Source of the DNA: 21-14-0-10-47-8 sp966211795
GTDB lineage: Bacteria > Bdellovibrionota > Bdellovibrionia > Bdellovibrionales > Bdellovibrionaceae
NCBI GenBank assembly: GCA_966211795.1
Contig: CBIHNW010000004.1
Span: forward strand, 62,001-126,000
DNA: 64,000 bases
Direction: 5' to 3'
Within the stretch, counting starts at the first letter, position 1. Every line of letters starts with the position of its first letter. The notes under the pieces were generated by a model. It was not told where the DNA came from. It did no database searches and was given only the letters and a program-made list of their open reading frames with translations. Positions 1 through 9,323 of the stretch are shown here, piece after piece. A program made the translations under genes and the position numbers.

Positions 1-297
1 GCCGATGTCGTGCAAATTGCGTTTCAACATCACGAGGCCAATATCGGTACGGGTTATCCTTTGAGATTGTCAAACATGCGAATACATCCATTAGCAAAAC
101 TCATTCATCTAATCGATGATTTTTTTCACAGCTGCCAAAAGTACAAAGATGAAAGTACGAAGCCTTGGATGCAGGCTTTGGCCGAACTTTGGGAAATGAA
201 AGGTTCCGAGTTCGAAGCGCAGCATCTAAAGGCCTTGATGGAAACTTTCGATTATCCGCTGCCAACTCCATTGTTGCGCCTTAAACCGGCCTCCTAA
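1..297 (+). CDS. HD-GYP domain protein, C-terminal end (5' truncated by window)
   Basis: The reading frame is open from base 1 to the stop at 297, so the gene begins outside the window. The visible part carries QHHE followed seven residues later by GTGYP. This is the GYP half of the HD-GYP signature of cyclic-di-GMP phosphodiesterases; the HD pair itself would lie upstream. After it come residues matching the usual helical C-terminus (IHPLAKLIHLIDDF). The six bases to the next kinase gene suggest co-transcription, so the pair may link c-di-GMP turnover with a two-component input. Family assignment is firm for the visible motif. Catalytic competence cannot be judged because the metal-binding HD residues are missing. 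Confidence 0.8.
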   Translation, partial: ADVVQIAFQHHEANIGTGYPLRLSNMRIHPLAKLIHLIDDFFHSCQKYKDESTKPWMQALAELWEMKGSEFEAQHLKALMETFDYPLPTPLLRLKPAS

Positions 298-303
298 GAA
301 GCC

Positions 304-1815
304 ATGAAAGCAGCCATTCATTCGCAGCTCCGCCTGGTTTTCGATGATCTACCGGTCGCCGTGTCTATCAAAGATATCAAGGACGACTATCGATACGTTT
401 TGTGGAACAAAATGGCACAACAGATCTGGCCTCACTCTCAGGAACCAGTCATCGGCAAAACCGATTACGATTTATTTTCGTTAGATATAGCTGAAACTTT
501 CCGAAAGAAAGATGTCGAAACGGTCAAACTGAATGAGCTCATTCACACTCCGGAAGAGAGCATCCAGAATGCAGATGGCGAAATACGCTGGCTTCAATCT
601 TGGCGCCACATTGTGGCCGACCCAAGCGGCCAGCCCTCATTGCTCATCGCCGTCAGTCAAGACATCACTCCGATTAAAAAGACAATTGATGAAAGCCATC
701 GCCAACGACAGCAGTTGCAAAGCATTTCAGACAATGCACCCGGTGTGCTTTTCCAATTCAGTGTGACGCCAGAAAATCACATGTCCTTTACTTACATCAG
801 CCGAAAATTCAAAGATATTTTTGGGATCGAACCCGATGAGATTATGGGGCGGGCCGAACACATGTTCGAGTTGCTGCATCCAGAAGATCGGGCTGATTTT
901 TTCAATATTCTTGATGAAACGATTCGCGATCGAAAGACATGGCAATGGCAAGGAAGAATGGTTGATGCACAAGGTTGTACGCTTTGCATCGAAGCCCACT
1001 CGAATCCCTATTTATCGGACAATGGCTGTACCTATTGGGATGGAATGTTCCAAGACCTGACAAAATTAAAAGCCAACGAAAAGCTTTTGCGTGAGCAGTC
1101 CGAGAAAATGCATCAAGCGGCACGTCTTGTCTCGATCGGCGAAATGGCAGGTGGCGTGGCCCACGAAATCAACACACCTTTAGGGACGATTGGAATTTTA
1201 TCCGAAGTCGCCATTCTTGAGGTCGAAAAAGACAATTGCAGCAAAGAAACGGTCACGGATAAATTGAATCAAATCAATTCGATGGTTTTTCGAATTTCAA
1301 AAATAATCAAGGCCATGCGATCTTACGCGCGCAAAGATTCTGACGACCATCACGAGCTCACGTTGTTCTCGACGATCATTGATGAGGTTCTTTCTGTCTC
1401 CAGTCATCGTTTGAAGCAAGAGCAAATCAAGTTCGATACGACCGGCATTCCCAAAGACCTGCGAATTTTGTGTCGTCCCATTCAAATATCGCAGATTTTA
1501 ATGAATCTGATTAACAATTCTTGCGACGCAATCAAGGATCTCGAAGAAAAGTGGATCCGAATTCAGCTTCATTCTTCGGGCGATGATTTGCAAATTGCAT
1601 TTACCGACAGCGGTTTCGGAATTCCGGGTCCTGTCGCCGAAAAATTATTTGAAAATTTCTTTACGACAAAAGGCCCAAGAGAAGGCACTGGTTTAGGTCT
1701 TTCCATGTCCAAAAACATCATGAAAACCCACGGTGGGGACCTTATCCTCGATGTGACCTCGGTCAACACTCGATTCATCCTCAAATTTCCTCCCGATAAG
1801 ATGTCCGCTGCATAA
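304..1815 (+). CDS. PAS-domain sensor histidine kinase
   Basis: This 503-residue protein has no membrane segments. Two PAS-like regions occupy about residues 12-125 and 135-258, each ending in a typical QDIT or QDLT linker. A HisKA domain follows with the phosphorylated histidine at about 287 (GGVAHEINTPLG). The HATPase domain has N box LMNLINNSCDAI, G1 box DSGFGIPG and G2 box GTGLGLS near 461. It would autophosphorylate in the cytoplasm in response to a signal sensed by the PAS domains. No response regulator lies next to it, so its partner is unknown. It starts seven bases after the HD-GYP gene, suggesting an operon. The class is certain; the signal is unknown. Confidence 0.93.
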   Translation: MKAAIHSQLRLVFDDLPVAVSIKDIKDDYRYVLWNKMAQQIWPHSQEPVIGKTDYDLFSLDIAETFRKKDVETVKLNELIHTPEESIQNADGEIRWLQSWRHIVADPSGQPSLLIAVSQDITPIKKTIDESHRQRQQLQSISDNAPGVLFQFSVTPENHMSFTYISRKFKDIFGIEPDEIMGRAEHMFELLHPEDRADFFNILDETIRDRKTWQWQGRMVDAQGCTLCIEAHSNPYLSDNGCTYWDGMFQDLTKLKANEKLLREQSEKMHQAARLVSIGEMAGGVAHEINTPLGTIGILSEVAILEVEKDNCSKETVTDKLNQINSMVFRISKIIKAMRSYARKDSDDHHELTLFSTIIDEVLSVSSHRLKQEQIKFDTTGIPKDLRILCRPIQISQILMNLINNSCDAIKDLEEKWIRIQLHSSGDDLQIAFTDSGFGIPGPVAEKLFENFFTTKGPREGTGLGLSMSKNIMKTHGGDLILDVTSVNTRFILKFPPDKMSAA

Positions 1816-1978
1816 TTTCAGCTTAAAAAGACGTCTTAAATGAGTCTCGAACGAACATGCGTCGATGGGCAAAGCGAGTGCCTTGCGTACAATATATTGA
1901 GCAGCTTCAAATCCGAGCTTCCAACGAAGCTTCAAGCCGGAAATAATTTTCTTACTCATTTTTAAAAACTATAGTCTA

Positions 1979-3598
1979 ATGACCCCTGATATGGCCGAGA
2001 ACAACACTCCAAATTCTGCATCATCGTCGCCTCGAAAAGCCAGCTCTGCACGCGGGGGTGCGGCGCTTGTCGCGATCGGCATTCTCCTCAGCCGGGTGAT
2101 GGGACTGGTGCGACAGAAAATTTTCGCTTTTTATTTCGGAAATTCCGATCTGGGTGATGCCTTCTATGCGGCTTTGAAAATTCCAAACTTTTCCCAGAAT
2201 CTTCTCGGGGACGGTGTTCTGTCGGCCTCGTTTATTCCGGTTTATTCGAAACTTTTGGCTGAGGGCAAAGATCAAGAAGCCGATCGCGTGGCCGGTATCA
2301 TCGGATCTCTCCTGGCAGTTTTAAATGCCATCATTGTCGCCATCGGTGTCGTGGCCACGCCCTGGATGATCGATTTGATCGCGCCAGGTTTTCACGGAGA
2401 AAAACGCGAGCTGACCATTCGCCTGGTCCAAATCTTCTTTCCCGGAACCGGATTGCTGGTGATGTCGGCCTGGTGTCTGGGGATCTTGAACAGCCATCGT
2501 CGATTCTTTCTTTCCTATGCCGCGCCGGTGATTTGGAATGTCACCATCATCTTAGCGTTGATGATTTTTGGGACCCGCGTTTCGCACGAGACATTGGTGA
2601 TCTACACCGCTTGGGGAGTCTTGGCCGGATCCTTTCTGCAATTTTTGGTGCAGATCCCAACCGTGATCAAATGCGCCCCTGATTTGCGCTGGAGTCTCAC
2701 CACCACCAGCGACCCGGTTCGTCAGGTGATCAAAAGCTTCACGCCGGTGGTCACCTCTCGCGGTGTCGTGCAGCTCAGCGCTTACATCGATAATATTTTG
2801 GCATCACTTCTTCCCAGCGGTGCCGTCGCCAGTCTCGCTTATGCGCAGTCCTTGTACATGCTTCCCATCAGCTTGTTCGGCATGTCCGTCTCGGCCGCTG
2901 AATTGCCAGCCATGTCTGGCGCCATCGGTAGCGATGCTGAAATCGCGGTCCACTTGAAAAAACGTTTGGCTGGCGGCCTTCGCCAAATCGCTTTTTTCGT
3001 GATTCCGTCCGTCGTCGGTTTTTGGACGGTGGGTGACGTGATTGTCGGCGCACTTTACCGCGGCGGCGAATTCGGCGCCGACAGCGTGAATTATGTCTGG
3101 GGAGTGTTGGCAGGCTCGACAGTTGGATTGCTCGCCGGCACCTTGGGTCGGCTTTATTCCTCTGCTTTTTATTCTTTAAAAGACACCAGGACACCTCTGA
3201 AATTCGCCGTCATCCGAGTGATCCTGACCACGATTCTGGGATGGATCTGTGGCCTGTACGTGCCGGGCTGGCTGGGTGTTGATGCCTCTTGGGGGACGAT
3301 GGGATTGACGGCATCGGCGGGAATGGCCGGATGGGTTGAATTTTGGCTCTTGCGCCGGGCCCTGTTTCAAAAAATTGGCGAGATCCGGTTCCCACCGGGC
3401 TTTCTCGAAAAAGCTTGGGCCGCAGCCGTGATCGCCGGTGGGGTCGCCTGGGGAATCAAAACCTTTTTCAATCACAATCACCCATTGATTGCGCTCGGTT
3501 TCGTGATGGCAGGATTCGGCGCCGTTTATTTTTCATTGACGGCAGCCTTCGGCATCGAAGAATCCAAGCGCTACCTTCGCAAATTCAAACGCTTTTGA
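1979..3598 (+). CDS. murJ: Lipid II flippase MurJ (MviN family)
   Basis: This 539-residue polytopic membrane protein has about 14 hydrophobic segments, the usual MurJ length. The N-terminal segment SRVMGLVRQKIFAFYFG followed by DAFYAALKIPNF and DGVLSASFIPVYS is the hallmark start of the MviN/MurJ family in the MOP superfamily. The protein moves the lipid-linked peptidoglycan precursor across the inner membrane. A second ATG lies four codons downstream, at 1991 (MAENN), so the exact start is uncertain. The gene stands alone, with 163 bases upstream and 178 bases downstream to the next lipoprotein start. Confidence 0.95.
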   Translation: MTPDMAENNTPNSASSSPRKASSARGGAALVAIGILLSRVMGLVRQKIFAFYFGNSDLGDAFYAALKIPNFSQNLLGDGVLSASFIPVYSKLLAEGKDQEADRVAGIIGSLLAVLNAIIVAIGVVATPWMIDLIAPGFHGEKRELTIRLVQIFFPGTGLLVMSAWCLGILNSHRRFFLSYAAPVIWNVTIILALMIFGTRVSHETLVIYTAWGVLAGSFLQFLVQIPTVIKCAPDLRWSLTTTSDPVRQVIKSFTPVVTSRGVVQLSAYIDNILASLLPSGAVASLAYAQSLYMLPISLFGMSVSAAELPAMSGAIGSDAEIAVHLKKRLAGGLRQIAFFVIPSVVGFWTVGDVIVGALYRGGEFGADSVNYVWGVLAGSTVGLLAGTLGRLYSSAFYSLKDTRTPLKFAVIRVILTTILGWICGLYVPGWLGVDASWGTMGLTASAGMAGWVEFWLLRRALFQKIGEIRFPPGFLEKAWAAAVIAGGVAWGIKTFFNHNHPLIALGFVMAGFGAVYFSLTAAFGIEESKRYLRKFKRF

Positions 3599-3776
3599 TG
3601 ATTTGAGCTAAAGATATTCGGGGTTTTCGAGACTGCTGCTTTAAAAAGAAATATCGAGATCACGGGTTTGCGATTTGGGAGCACTCTACTTTCCATGTGA
3701 TGGTCTATTGAAGCCTGTCTGGACTTTGGCTTTGATTTCTTTGACTGCGCTCGAGCCTTTCCCCAATAATATCACC

Positions 3777-4616
3777 ATGAACATTTCAAAACCCCAATTC
3801 TTTCTCCTGATCGCACCTTTTGTTATCTCGGCTTGCGCGACGGCGCCGAAGACCAATTCCGTCTCAAAAATTTCTTTAGAAAGCTGCAAGGAATTACTGC
3901 AGCAAGAGAAGCGCAATGAAGCTGCAGAATGTTTTCGACCCGCGTCGGATGCTGGCAATGCCGAGGCACAGTTTTATCTCGGAGACCTTTATCTGAATGC
4001 CAGAGCCGGGGATGAAGCCGATCAATACGCCGAGAAATTATACCGACTCAGCGCGAATCAAGGATTTTCAAAAAGCCAGAAAGCTTTAGGCGATCTCTAT
4101 TTCGCGGGTCTGGTTGTTCCGAACGATTTCAAACTGGCGCTGGATTGGTATCAAAAAGCTGCCAGCCAAGGGGACCTCGAAGCTCAGGATCGCCTCGCCC
4201 AAATTTTCGAAGAAGGTCAAAGCGTCGAAAAAGACCATGCGAAAAGCTTATACTGGTACACACAAGCCGCCAATCAAGGACAAGTTTCTTCGATGGCTCT
4301 GCTGGCGGATGTTTATCTTCATCAAGACCACGATTACGAAAAAGCCAAACTCTGGAGCGAAAAGGCGGCGTCCTTTGGCGACCGCAATTCAAGAATGTGG
4401 CTCGCACATCTTTATGAAAATGGCTGGGGAGTCGGCAAAAATGAGGTGGAAGCATTAAAGTGGTATTTGTTGTTTCAAGATTTGGACCATCCAGATCCAA
4501 TGGGCCGTCCGGAGGCGGCGATCAAAAAGGCTTCCAAGTCCAATCTAAAAAAAGCGCAAATGCTAGCCGATAACTGGAAAAAGACTCATCCTTCGCAGGA
4601 CCCCTCAAAAAAATAA
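3777..4616 (+). CDS. Sel1-repeat (TPR-like) lipoprotein
   Basis: The 279-residue product starts MNISKPQFFLLIAPFVISAC. ISAC is a lipobox, and this fixes the start at 3777 rather than an in-frame codon 34 positions upstream. The mature part is built of Sel1-like repeats of about 36 residues, each with the pattern A-Q-L-G-Y-G (for example SQKALGDLYFAGLVVPNDF and AQDRLAQIFEEGQSVEKD), at least five in tandem from about residue 50 to 240. Such proteins serve as protein-binding scaffolds in the periplasm. No enzyme motif is visible and the partner is unknown. The gene is flanked by unrelated genes, and the next gene downstream is convergent. Confidence 0.88.
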   Translation: MNISKPQFFLLIAPFVISACATAPKTNSVSKISLESCKELLQQEKRNEAAECFRPASDAGNAEAQFYLGDLYLNARAGDEADQYAEKLYRLSANQGFSKSQKALGDLYFAGLVVPNDFKLALDWYQKAASQGDLEAQDRLAQIFEEGQSVEKDHAKSLYWYTQAANQGQVSSMALLADVYLHQDHDYEKAKLWSEKAASFGDRNSRMWLAHLYENGWGVGKNEVEALKWYLLFQDLDHPDPMGRPEAAIKKASKSNLKKAQMLADNWKKTHPSQDPSKK

Positions 4617-4698
4617 GGCTGACGGCATTTTTTTTTCGGTCAAACTAGAAAGGCAAATTGTCCTTTCAGAAGGCTTCTTGCATGGTGAGTCCTTCGAA

Positions 4699-4905
4699 TC
4701 AATTCGAAAGACCGAACCAATTCGTCACGCGGCCCAGGTTTGAAAAGAAGATGATAAACATCATCAAAGAATACGCAGTCGCGTGCTTTCTGAATAGCGA
4801 AGTATCCTGACCCTTTCTCCAGCCGATATTGAAACGAGCCGAGATAAAAAGCACAAACCACATCAAAGCTGCCATCGAAGAAATAATCACGTCGTACTGT
4901 CTCAT
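4699..4905 (-). CDS. Small two-helix membrane protein overlapping the secreted glycine-zipper gene
   Basis: This 68-residue product starts at an ATG that shares bases with the TGA of the upstream gene (ATGA overlap at 4902-4905), so translation is probably coupled. Two hydrophobic stretches (about residues 6-24 and 44-60, the second rich in Met, Ile and Phe) are joined by a basic linker, giving a predicted two-helix inner-membrane protein. I do not recognise a family. Coupling of a tiny membrane protein to a larger exported protein resembles immunity or anchoring partners, but this is inference. It ends in VTNWFGLSN. Confidence 0.6.
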   Translation of the reverse strand: MRQYDVIISSMAALMWFVLFISARFNIGWRKGQDTSLFRKHATAYSLMMFIIFFSNLGRVTNWFGLSN

Positions 4906-6287
4906 CGCCCGGTTCCCCGAGATTTGCTGGGATTTGCTGGATCAACGAATCCGATTTTATTATTTTGAATCGAAAAACCATGACCATTTTCGAAATCAAA
5001 ATGGCTTGGATCTGCACTTCCTGAATTCGGCATTTGAATAATAATTATTCCTCGGTCCGATTCTAAGCCTTCGCGAACATTTATTAACTTGTGAAATCTG
5101 TTCAGTAAATCAATTACAAAGTGAACGCTATCTGAACCTGTATCCTCAATTCGATCCGGATTCACACCGGTCGCCGTACGCGAAATTTGATCTGCATAAT
5201 CTAATTTTGCGGTTTCTTCCTCATCCTTACGTGCCTTTTCTTTTAATTCATGATCGCGCGCTTCTGTTTTCTCTCGTTCAGCTTTCTTTTGATTTTCTTT
5301 TTCATCTTCTTTTTTTCTTTGTTCAGCTTCTTCCTGCGCCTTCTTGCCATCTTGATAATCATCATATCGGGCGATTGCACCTCCGACTGCGCCAACAAAG
5401 AAGCCTCCAGTTGTACCAATTCCCGTGCCCAAAGTTCCTCCACCCATTGCACCAACAGGCCCACCAGTCATAGAGCCAACCCACATGCCAATGCCTCCGC
5501 CTAACACGCCACCAGCACCTGCTGATTGCATGGCATCTGTTAAGATACTCTGATAGTACTGATACCCAGCAGAGCTAGATTCGGCGTCTCGTTGAGCCAT
5601 TATTTGTTGTAGAATAGGGTTGTTTCTCGATTGGCGAGCTCCGCCCAATGGATCCTGAAATGATCCGTAAATGGCGTCTGCAATATAGTCCTTAGGTGAT
5701 TGAACTTGAGCTTTATTAATATCGCGCTCATGCACGACCGTAGATCTCTCGATAAAATCTTTTCCTGTCGCATTCACATCTTCGAAAACTTCAGTTCCGA
5801 AAATATCTGCATCCGGATACTGAGCCTTAAGTTTCTCATAGACTGTTAAATTTGAGCCGCTGCTTGAAGTTGGCCAGATATGCGTTTGACGCTCTTGAAT
5901 GTCATCAGCCATTTCTGGAGCCAGTGATTGGATAACGGCTAACCCTTCCCGGTACAGTTCGGGACGTTCCAATAAGGCTCCAAGTTCCGTCATACGCAGG
6001 GCAGTCGTGACAAGTGGCTCGACTGAATTCTGCTTGGCAACCTCTTCGGACAGAGCAATGACAAGATTTTCGTAGCTGCGATGACCACTCCATTGATGAA
6101 GAACGTGAGACAAAGCAATGATGCCGTTCTCAACAGCTATAGCATCGGGTCTGCTCCTTTGCCCTGCCTCTCGCATTGCTTTCCTAACTCCGAGGGGGAT
6201 ATTCGGTCGAGTTAAAGACTGCTGCCCAAACGCAGAGATTGATTGAAAAGCAACAATTCCTAATATTAACATCTTTAGTTTTGTCAT
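4902..6287 (-). CDS. Exported glycine-zipper protein of unknown function
   Basis: This 461-residue protein starts with a Sec-type signal peptide (MTKLKMLILGIVAFQSISAFG). From about 245 to 310 it has an Ala/Gly-rich stretch with repeated GxxxG spacing (GGVLGGGIGMWVGSMTGG, then GTGIGTTGGFFVGAVGGA). This is a glycine-zipper pattern typical of helices that pack in membranes. A charged Lys/Glu segment, probably helical or coiled-coil, runs from about 315 to 365. The final 90 residues form a separate, more hydrophilic domain containing HFDFENGHGFSIQNN. It overlaps a small membrane-protein gene by four bases. Codon use is more AT-rich than in the flanking housekeeping genes. Function unknown. Confidence 0.75.
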   Translation of the reverse strand: MTKLKMLILGIVAFQSISAFGQQSLTRPNIPLGVRKAMREAGQRSRPDAIAVENGIIALSHVLHQWSGHRSYENLVIALSEEVAKQNSVEPLVTTALRMTELGALLERPELYREGLAVIQSLAPEMADDIQERQTHIWPTSSSGSNLTVYEKLKAQYPDADIFGTEVFEDVNATGKDFIERSTVVHERDINKAQVQSPKDYIADAIYGSFQDPLGGARQSRNNPILQQIMAQRDAESSSAGYQYYQSILTDAMQSAGAGGVLGGGIGMWVGSMTGGPVGAMGGGTLGTGIGTTGGFFVGAVGGAIARYDDYQDGKKAQEEAEQRKKEDEKENQKKAEREKTEARDHELKEKARKDEEETAKLDYADQISRTATGVNPDRIEDTGSDSVHFVIDLLNRFHKLINVREGLESDRGIIIIQMPNSGSADPSHFDFENGHGFSIQNNKIGFVDPANPSKSRGTGR

Positions 6288-6690
6288 ATTCGCCTACTTG
6301 TAAGATTTTTGAAGCGATCTCATCGATCGCATATTCTTCCGAAGGGCTCATAGCAACGGTCGTGCTCGCACAATTGCTGATATTTTGGATCTGATTCCGA
6401 TCAGCGTCCAGTGTTCAGGATTTGAAACCAGAAACAAGGACAGTTTTCCTAGTCGCTAGCACAATCGGTGACGATCTAATCGACAAGTCGGCATTCCTTA
6501 CAGGATTAAAAATAGATCCGGTTTCGGTCTTCGTTTTCAATTTAATTGGCTGTGATCCATGCTCCTGTCGATCAGCTTTCTCAAAAAATTATTTATTATA
6601 TGAAGGTCTTCGGGTAAGTTACCCGACATTCAAAATTTTGAAACGAGAATGGGCTAGGGGAACGTCTTTCTCACATTGAACGGGGGTTCT
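6288..6690. other. Intergenic region, 403 bases, no supported gene
   Basis: This divergent gap lies between the exported glycine-zipper gene (minus) and a lipoprotein gene (plus), so both promoters must lie here. An 85-codon open frame on the plus strand (6422-6679) starts with TTG, has no convincing ribosome site and no recognisable sequence, and was not accepted. Nothing else was identified. Confidence 0.5.
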
Positions 6691-7839
6691 ATGAAATCGT
6701 TTTTTCAGAAATTCGCATGCGCTTTGTTGGCATTCGCGCTCCTTGCTTGCTCAAACGGTGGCGATTCGAATGGCGGCAATTCAAATGATTCAGGTGGTGC
6801 CGGCCAAAATACGGCCAAAGATCTTCCGACTCTCACCGTGGATCAAATCAACTCTCGATTTCTCAAAATGTCCTTTTGCAAGAACCAAGTCCGAGCCACA
6901 AAACAAGGTCCAAATCTCGAGACGTACACGGCTTCATTGCACTGTGAACCGTGGAGTCTTGATGTCTTGGTCGAGACCTTGCAAGAAGTCCAACTCTTAA
7001 ATGGGGAGATTCACAAGCATCAAGCTTTGATTCGTAACAACCAGGGCAGTTACACCGAAAATCAGAAAAACTTTTTGTCAGCGCTTCAGGTGCCGCAGGC
7101 TCTCAGCGCGCTCGATTTTTCACGTTTAGATTTTGAAAATCTCATCGATGGCCTAAAGCTCTTGTCCCAAATGCAGGGAAAGGCCGAATCGAATATTCTC
7201 AACAAAGAACTGACACCAGAGCTTTTCCTGGGCAACCAAACTGTGAACGCTTTTGAATCACAAATTTGCAAATACGCCAAAATGAAAGCCGAGGATTTTG
7301 TCAGTTTGGAAAAAGTCGCTGCTGCTGGAAATTGGTTGTGGAGATTCAAAGCAGGTGACGATTCGGCTGCTACAATCAAGATCAATTTGTCCTTCGCAAA
7401 ATTTGGATCCATTTCGACTGAAGAAATTTATCAGTTGGGTCAAAATTTTGTTAAGCTGAGAGCGCTAGATTATGCCGAGGAGAAGGCCAAAGAATTCACC
7501 GGCCCAGAAAAATCACAACAAGTCTTTGTGAGCTATACTGTCGACGACAAATACTATAGGACGATTGTTTTAGAAAAAATGAAGCTCGATTGCCTGCTGA
7601 TGAACGTATTCAATATCGAGTCCGTTCAAGAAATCCTGAAGCAGGGAACTCTTCATCGCCTATACATCAATAGTTCTTCAGATCGAGATACCATCCAAGT
7701 ATTTAAAACTGGCGAGAAAGACAGTACTTCCAACCCTCAAACGACTTATGTGCATATTCCAAATCAAACCAAAGTGGATCTCAACACAATCGATCCACAA
7801 GAAATTGCCAAAACTCTCCTTGATGCCGCTCATGAGTAG
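6691..7839 (+). CDS. Putative lipoprotein, unknown function
   Basis: The 382-residue product begins MKSFFQKFACALLAFALLACS. LLAC is a lipobox, followed by a low-complexity Gly/Asn/Ser/Asp linker (residues about 22-40) that probably acts as a surface tether. The ATG at 6691 is preferred over a TTG five codons earlier because of the signal peptide and a G-rich stretch just upstream. The rest is soluble and predicted mixed helix/strand, with several Cys residues (for example in SFCKNQV and LHCEPW). No family was recognised. It lies in the AT-richer accessory block. Confidence 0.75.
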   Translation: MKSFFQKFACALLAFALLACSNGGDSNGGNSNDSGGAGQNTAKDLPTLTVDQINSRFLKMSFCKNQVRATKQGPNLETYTASLHCEPWSLDVLVETLQEVQLLNGEIHKHQALIRNNQGSYTENQKNFLSALQVPQALSALDFSRLDFENLIDGLKLLSQMQGKAESNILNKELTPELFLGNQTVNAFESQICKYAKMKAEDFVSLEKVAAAGNWLWRFKAGDDSAATIKINLSFAKFGSISTEEIYQLGQNFVKLRALDYAEEKAKEFTGPEKSQQVFVSYTVDDKYYRTIVLEKMKLDCLLMNVFNIESVQEILKQGTLHRLYINSSSDRDTIQVFKTGEKDSTSNPQTTYVHIPNQTKVDLNTIDPQEIAKTLLDAAHE

Positions 7840-8141
7840 TGAAAAGTGCCTCAGCACAAAGCGGCTGGGGCCTTTGATTTAAAAATGGATCCTTTCGCGC
7901 CCACAAGTATGCGTTACTTCCTAAAGTCATCATTCGGCAGCGCCAAGTTCCATGTTCTAAAAGAAAAAGAAATGGTAAAAGGGGACACGGCCTCCAGGCC
8001 TCAGCCGGGCGTTGGTACCGCATTGTGCGGACGGAGAAGTCCTTTTTCTTATCTCTTCTTGAGTTCTGAGATTTACAAGAATGTTGTAAGAAAGATGACT
8101 TGCTCCTTCACAAGTTTGTGATGGCGGGTCCCTATTAGAAG
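7840..8141. other. Intergenic region holding a decayed palindromic element
   Basis: This 302-base gap between two convergent genes contains palindromic element B (7923-8070, described separately). No ribosome site or open frame with coding character was seen. An open frame on the plus strand (7846-8121) consists largely of the repeat and is rejected. Confidence 0.6.
7923..8070. repeat. Palindromic element B (decayed copy)
   Basis: Bases 7923-7958 match 12002-12037 in the same orientation at 28 of 36 positions by hand count. Bases 7983-8047 match the reverse complement of 12064-12128 at 47 of 65 positions without gaps. The flanking A/G-rich and T/C-rich arms are still partly complementary. 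So this is a second, degenerate copy of the element at 12002-12163, with its core in the opposite orientation. It lies just beyond the 3' end of the MFS gene of the peptide operon. Confidence 0.65.
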
Positions 8142-9323
8142 TTAGGTTTCGTATTTCAACTGTGGAAGGAACACCAGGCCTGCGGATACCAAAGCTGTGC
8201 AAAGGCTAATTCCTGCATAGAAAGTGTAAGCAGTTATCGACCAATCATATATCAAAGGCGACAGAAGATAACTGCTAAGAACCGCTACGACAATAACAGC
8301 ATTGATACTGGCCATGTAGGATCCTATTGCGGCCTTGGGTATATGTGTTTGCCAAATTGTGGCCAGATTGATCATCACGATCGTAGTCAGTCCTCCCATA
8401 ATGAGATATAAAAACTGAATCAGATGGACTTCGGGAAATCGGATCAGCAAGGCAAAACAAACAATTAAGCTGGCCAACGAAACCGGAAAAGATTTTTTGG
8501 GATCAATCCGGTTTAGATAATGTCGGCACAAAATACCAGCGATAAATGCACCAATCCCCTGAAGCGAAAGTAAGCTCGAATAAAATGAAGCATCTAAGTG
8601 CATACCTTTTAGAATTCGCCCCGGAAAAATTACTTGCATAAACCCAAAAAAGACAAGATTAAAGCAAATACCACTGGCTAAAACCCAAAGGAGTTTTTTT
8701 TGCTCCATCAAGAAGGAAAATGTCTTTTTAAAATCTAGGTCCGATTTTTTAGGCATTTTTGCGCTCACAGTTTGTTTCTGATAATCAACCATCAAAATAG
8801 CTGAGATCAAAAAGCTCAATGCATCAACCAAAAAAAGATGTGGTTCCGAAACATGTAAAATTCTTAAAAACGCATATCCAATTGCTGGGCCAGCGAAAGT
8901 GCCAACTTGCTGCAACAGCTGCAATGTTGAAGTCGCCTTGGTCACTTCTTGCTGACTGTGAAACTGTTCAGCCACCAGTTGGAATCGAGCCCCAATAACC
9001 AAGTATCGAACACAAGCTTGCAAAAACATCAGCGTTGCAATTGTACCTAAAGACATTTGGTTCCAAGCCCCAAACCAAATGGCAAGCCCTAAAACAAACT
9101 GAAACAGCAACGAGTAAGAAATGATTTTTTGAGGGGGCCATTTTCGAAAAGCTTTCTGACTAGCAAATGGTGCAACCAACACATCGGGAAGCAATCGAAC
9201 AAAAAGCAGAAGCGAAGGCCCCCATAATCCTCCATTTTGAAACATCCAGGGAATTGCGATAAGTGAAACCTGCGTTCCACAGATATTGATCATATGGGCC
9301 GTGGCCAGTTTCTTAAATTGCAT
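8142..9323 (-). CDS. MFS transporter, likely exporter of the peptide operon
   Basis: This 393-residue polytopic protein has about 12 hydrophobic segments. It resembles the MFS_3 / EntS-like branch of the major facilitator superfamily (efflux type), for instance RLLPDVLVAPFA in the loop after the second helix and LQQVGTFAGPAIGYAFL in the middle. The ATG at 9323 is preferred to an in-frame TTG two codons earlier because AAGAGG precedes it. The start lies inside the preceding gene (11-base overlap), so it is the last gene of the 25-residue-peptide operon. From position and family I infer that it exports the peptide or a product derived from it. The substrate cannot be read from sequence. Confidence 0.85.
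   Translation of the reverse strand: MQFKKLATAHMINICGTQVSLIAIPWMFQNGGLWGPSLLLFVRLLPDVLVAPFASQKAFRKWPPQKIISYSLLFQFVLGLAIWFGAWNQMSLGTIATLMFLQACVRYLVIGARFQLVAEQFHSQQEVTKATSTLQLLQQVGTFAGPAIGYAFLRILHVSEPHLFLVDALSFLISAILMVDYQKQTVSAKMPKKSDLDFKKTFSFLMEQKKLLWVLASGICFNLVFFGFMQVIFPGRILKGMHLDASFYSSLLSLQGIGAFIAGILCRHYLNRIDPKKSFPVSLASLIVCFALLIRFPEVHLIQFLYLIMGGLTTIVMINLATIWQTHIPKAAIGSYMASINAVIVVAVLSSYLLSPLIYDWSITAYTFYAGISLCTALVSAGLVFLPQLKYET

Noticed and set aside
1693..1959. 88-codon minus-strand frame over the end of the first kinase and the gap before murJ
   Set aside because: Half of it lies antisense to the kinase HATPase domain and no ribosome site precedes its ATG.
6422..6679. 85-codon plus-strand frame between two orphan genes
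   Set aside because: Starts with TTG, no ribosome site, no recognisable sequence; probably part of the divergent promoter region.
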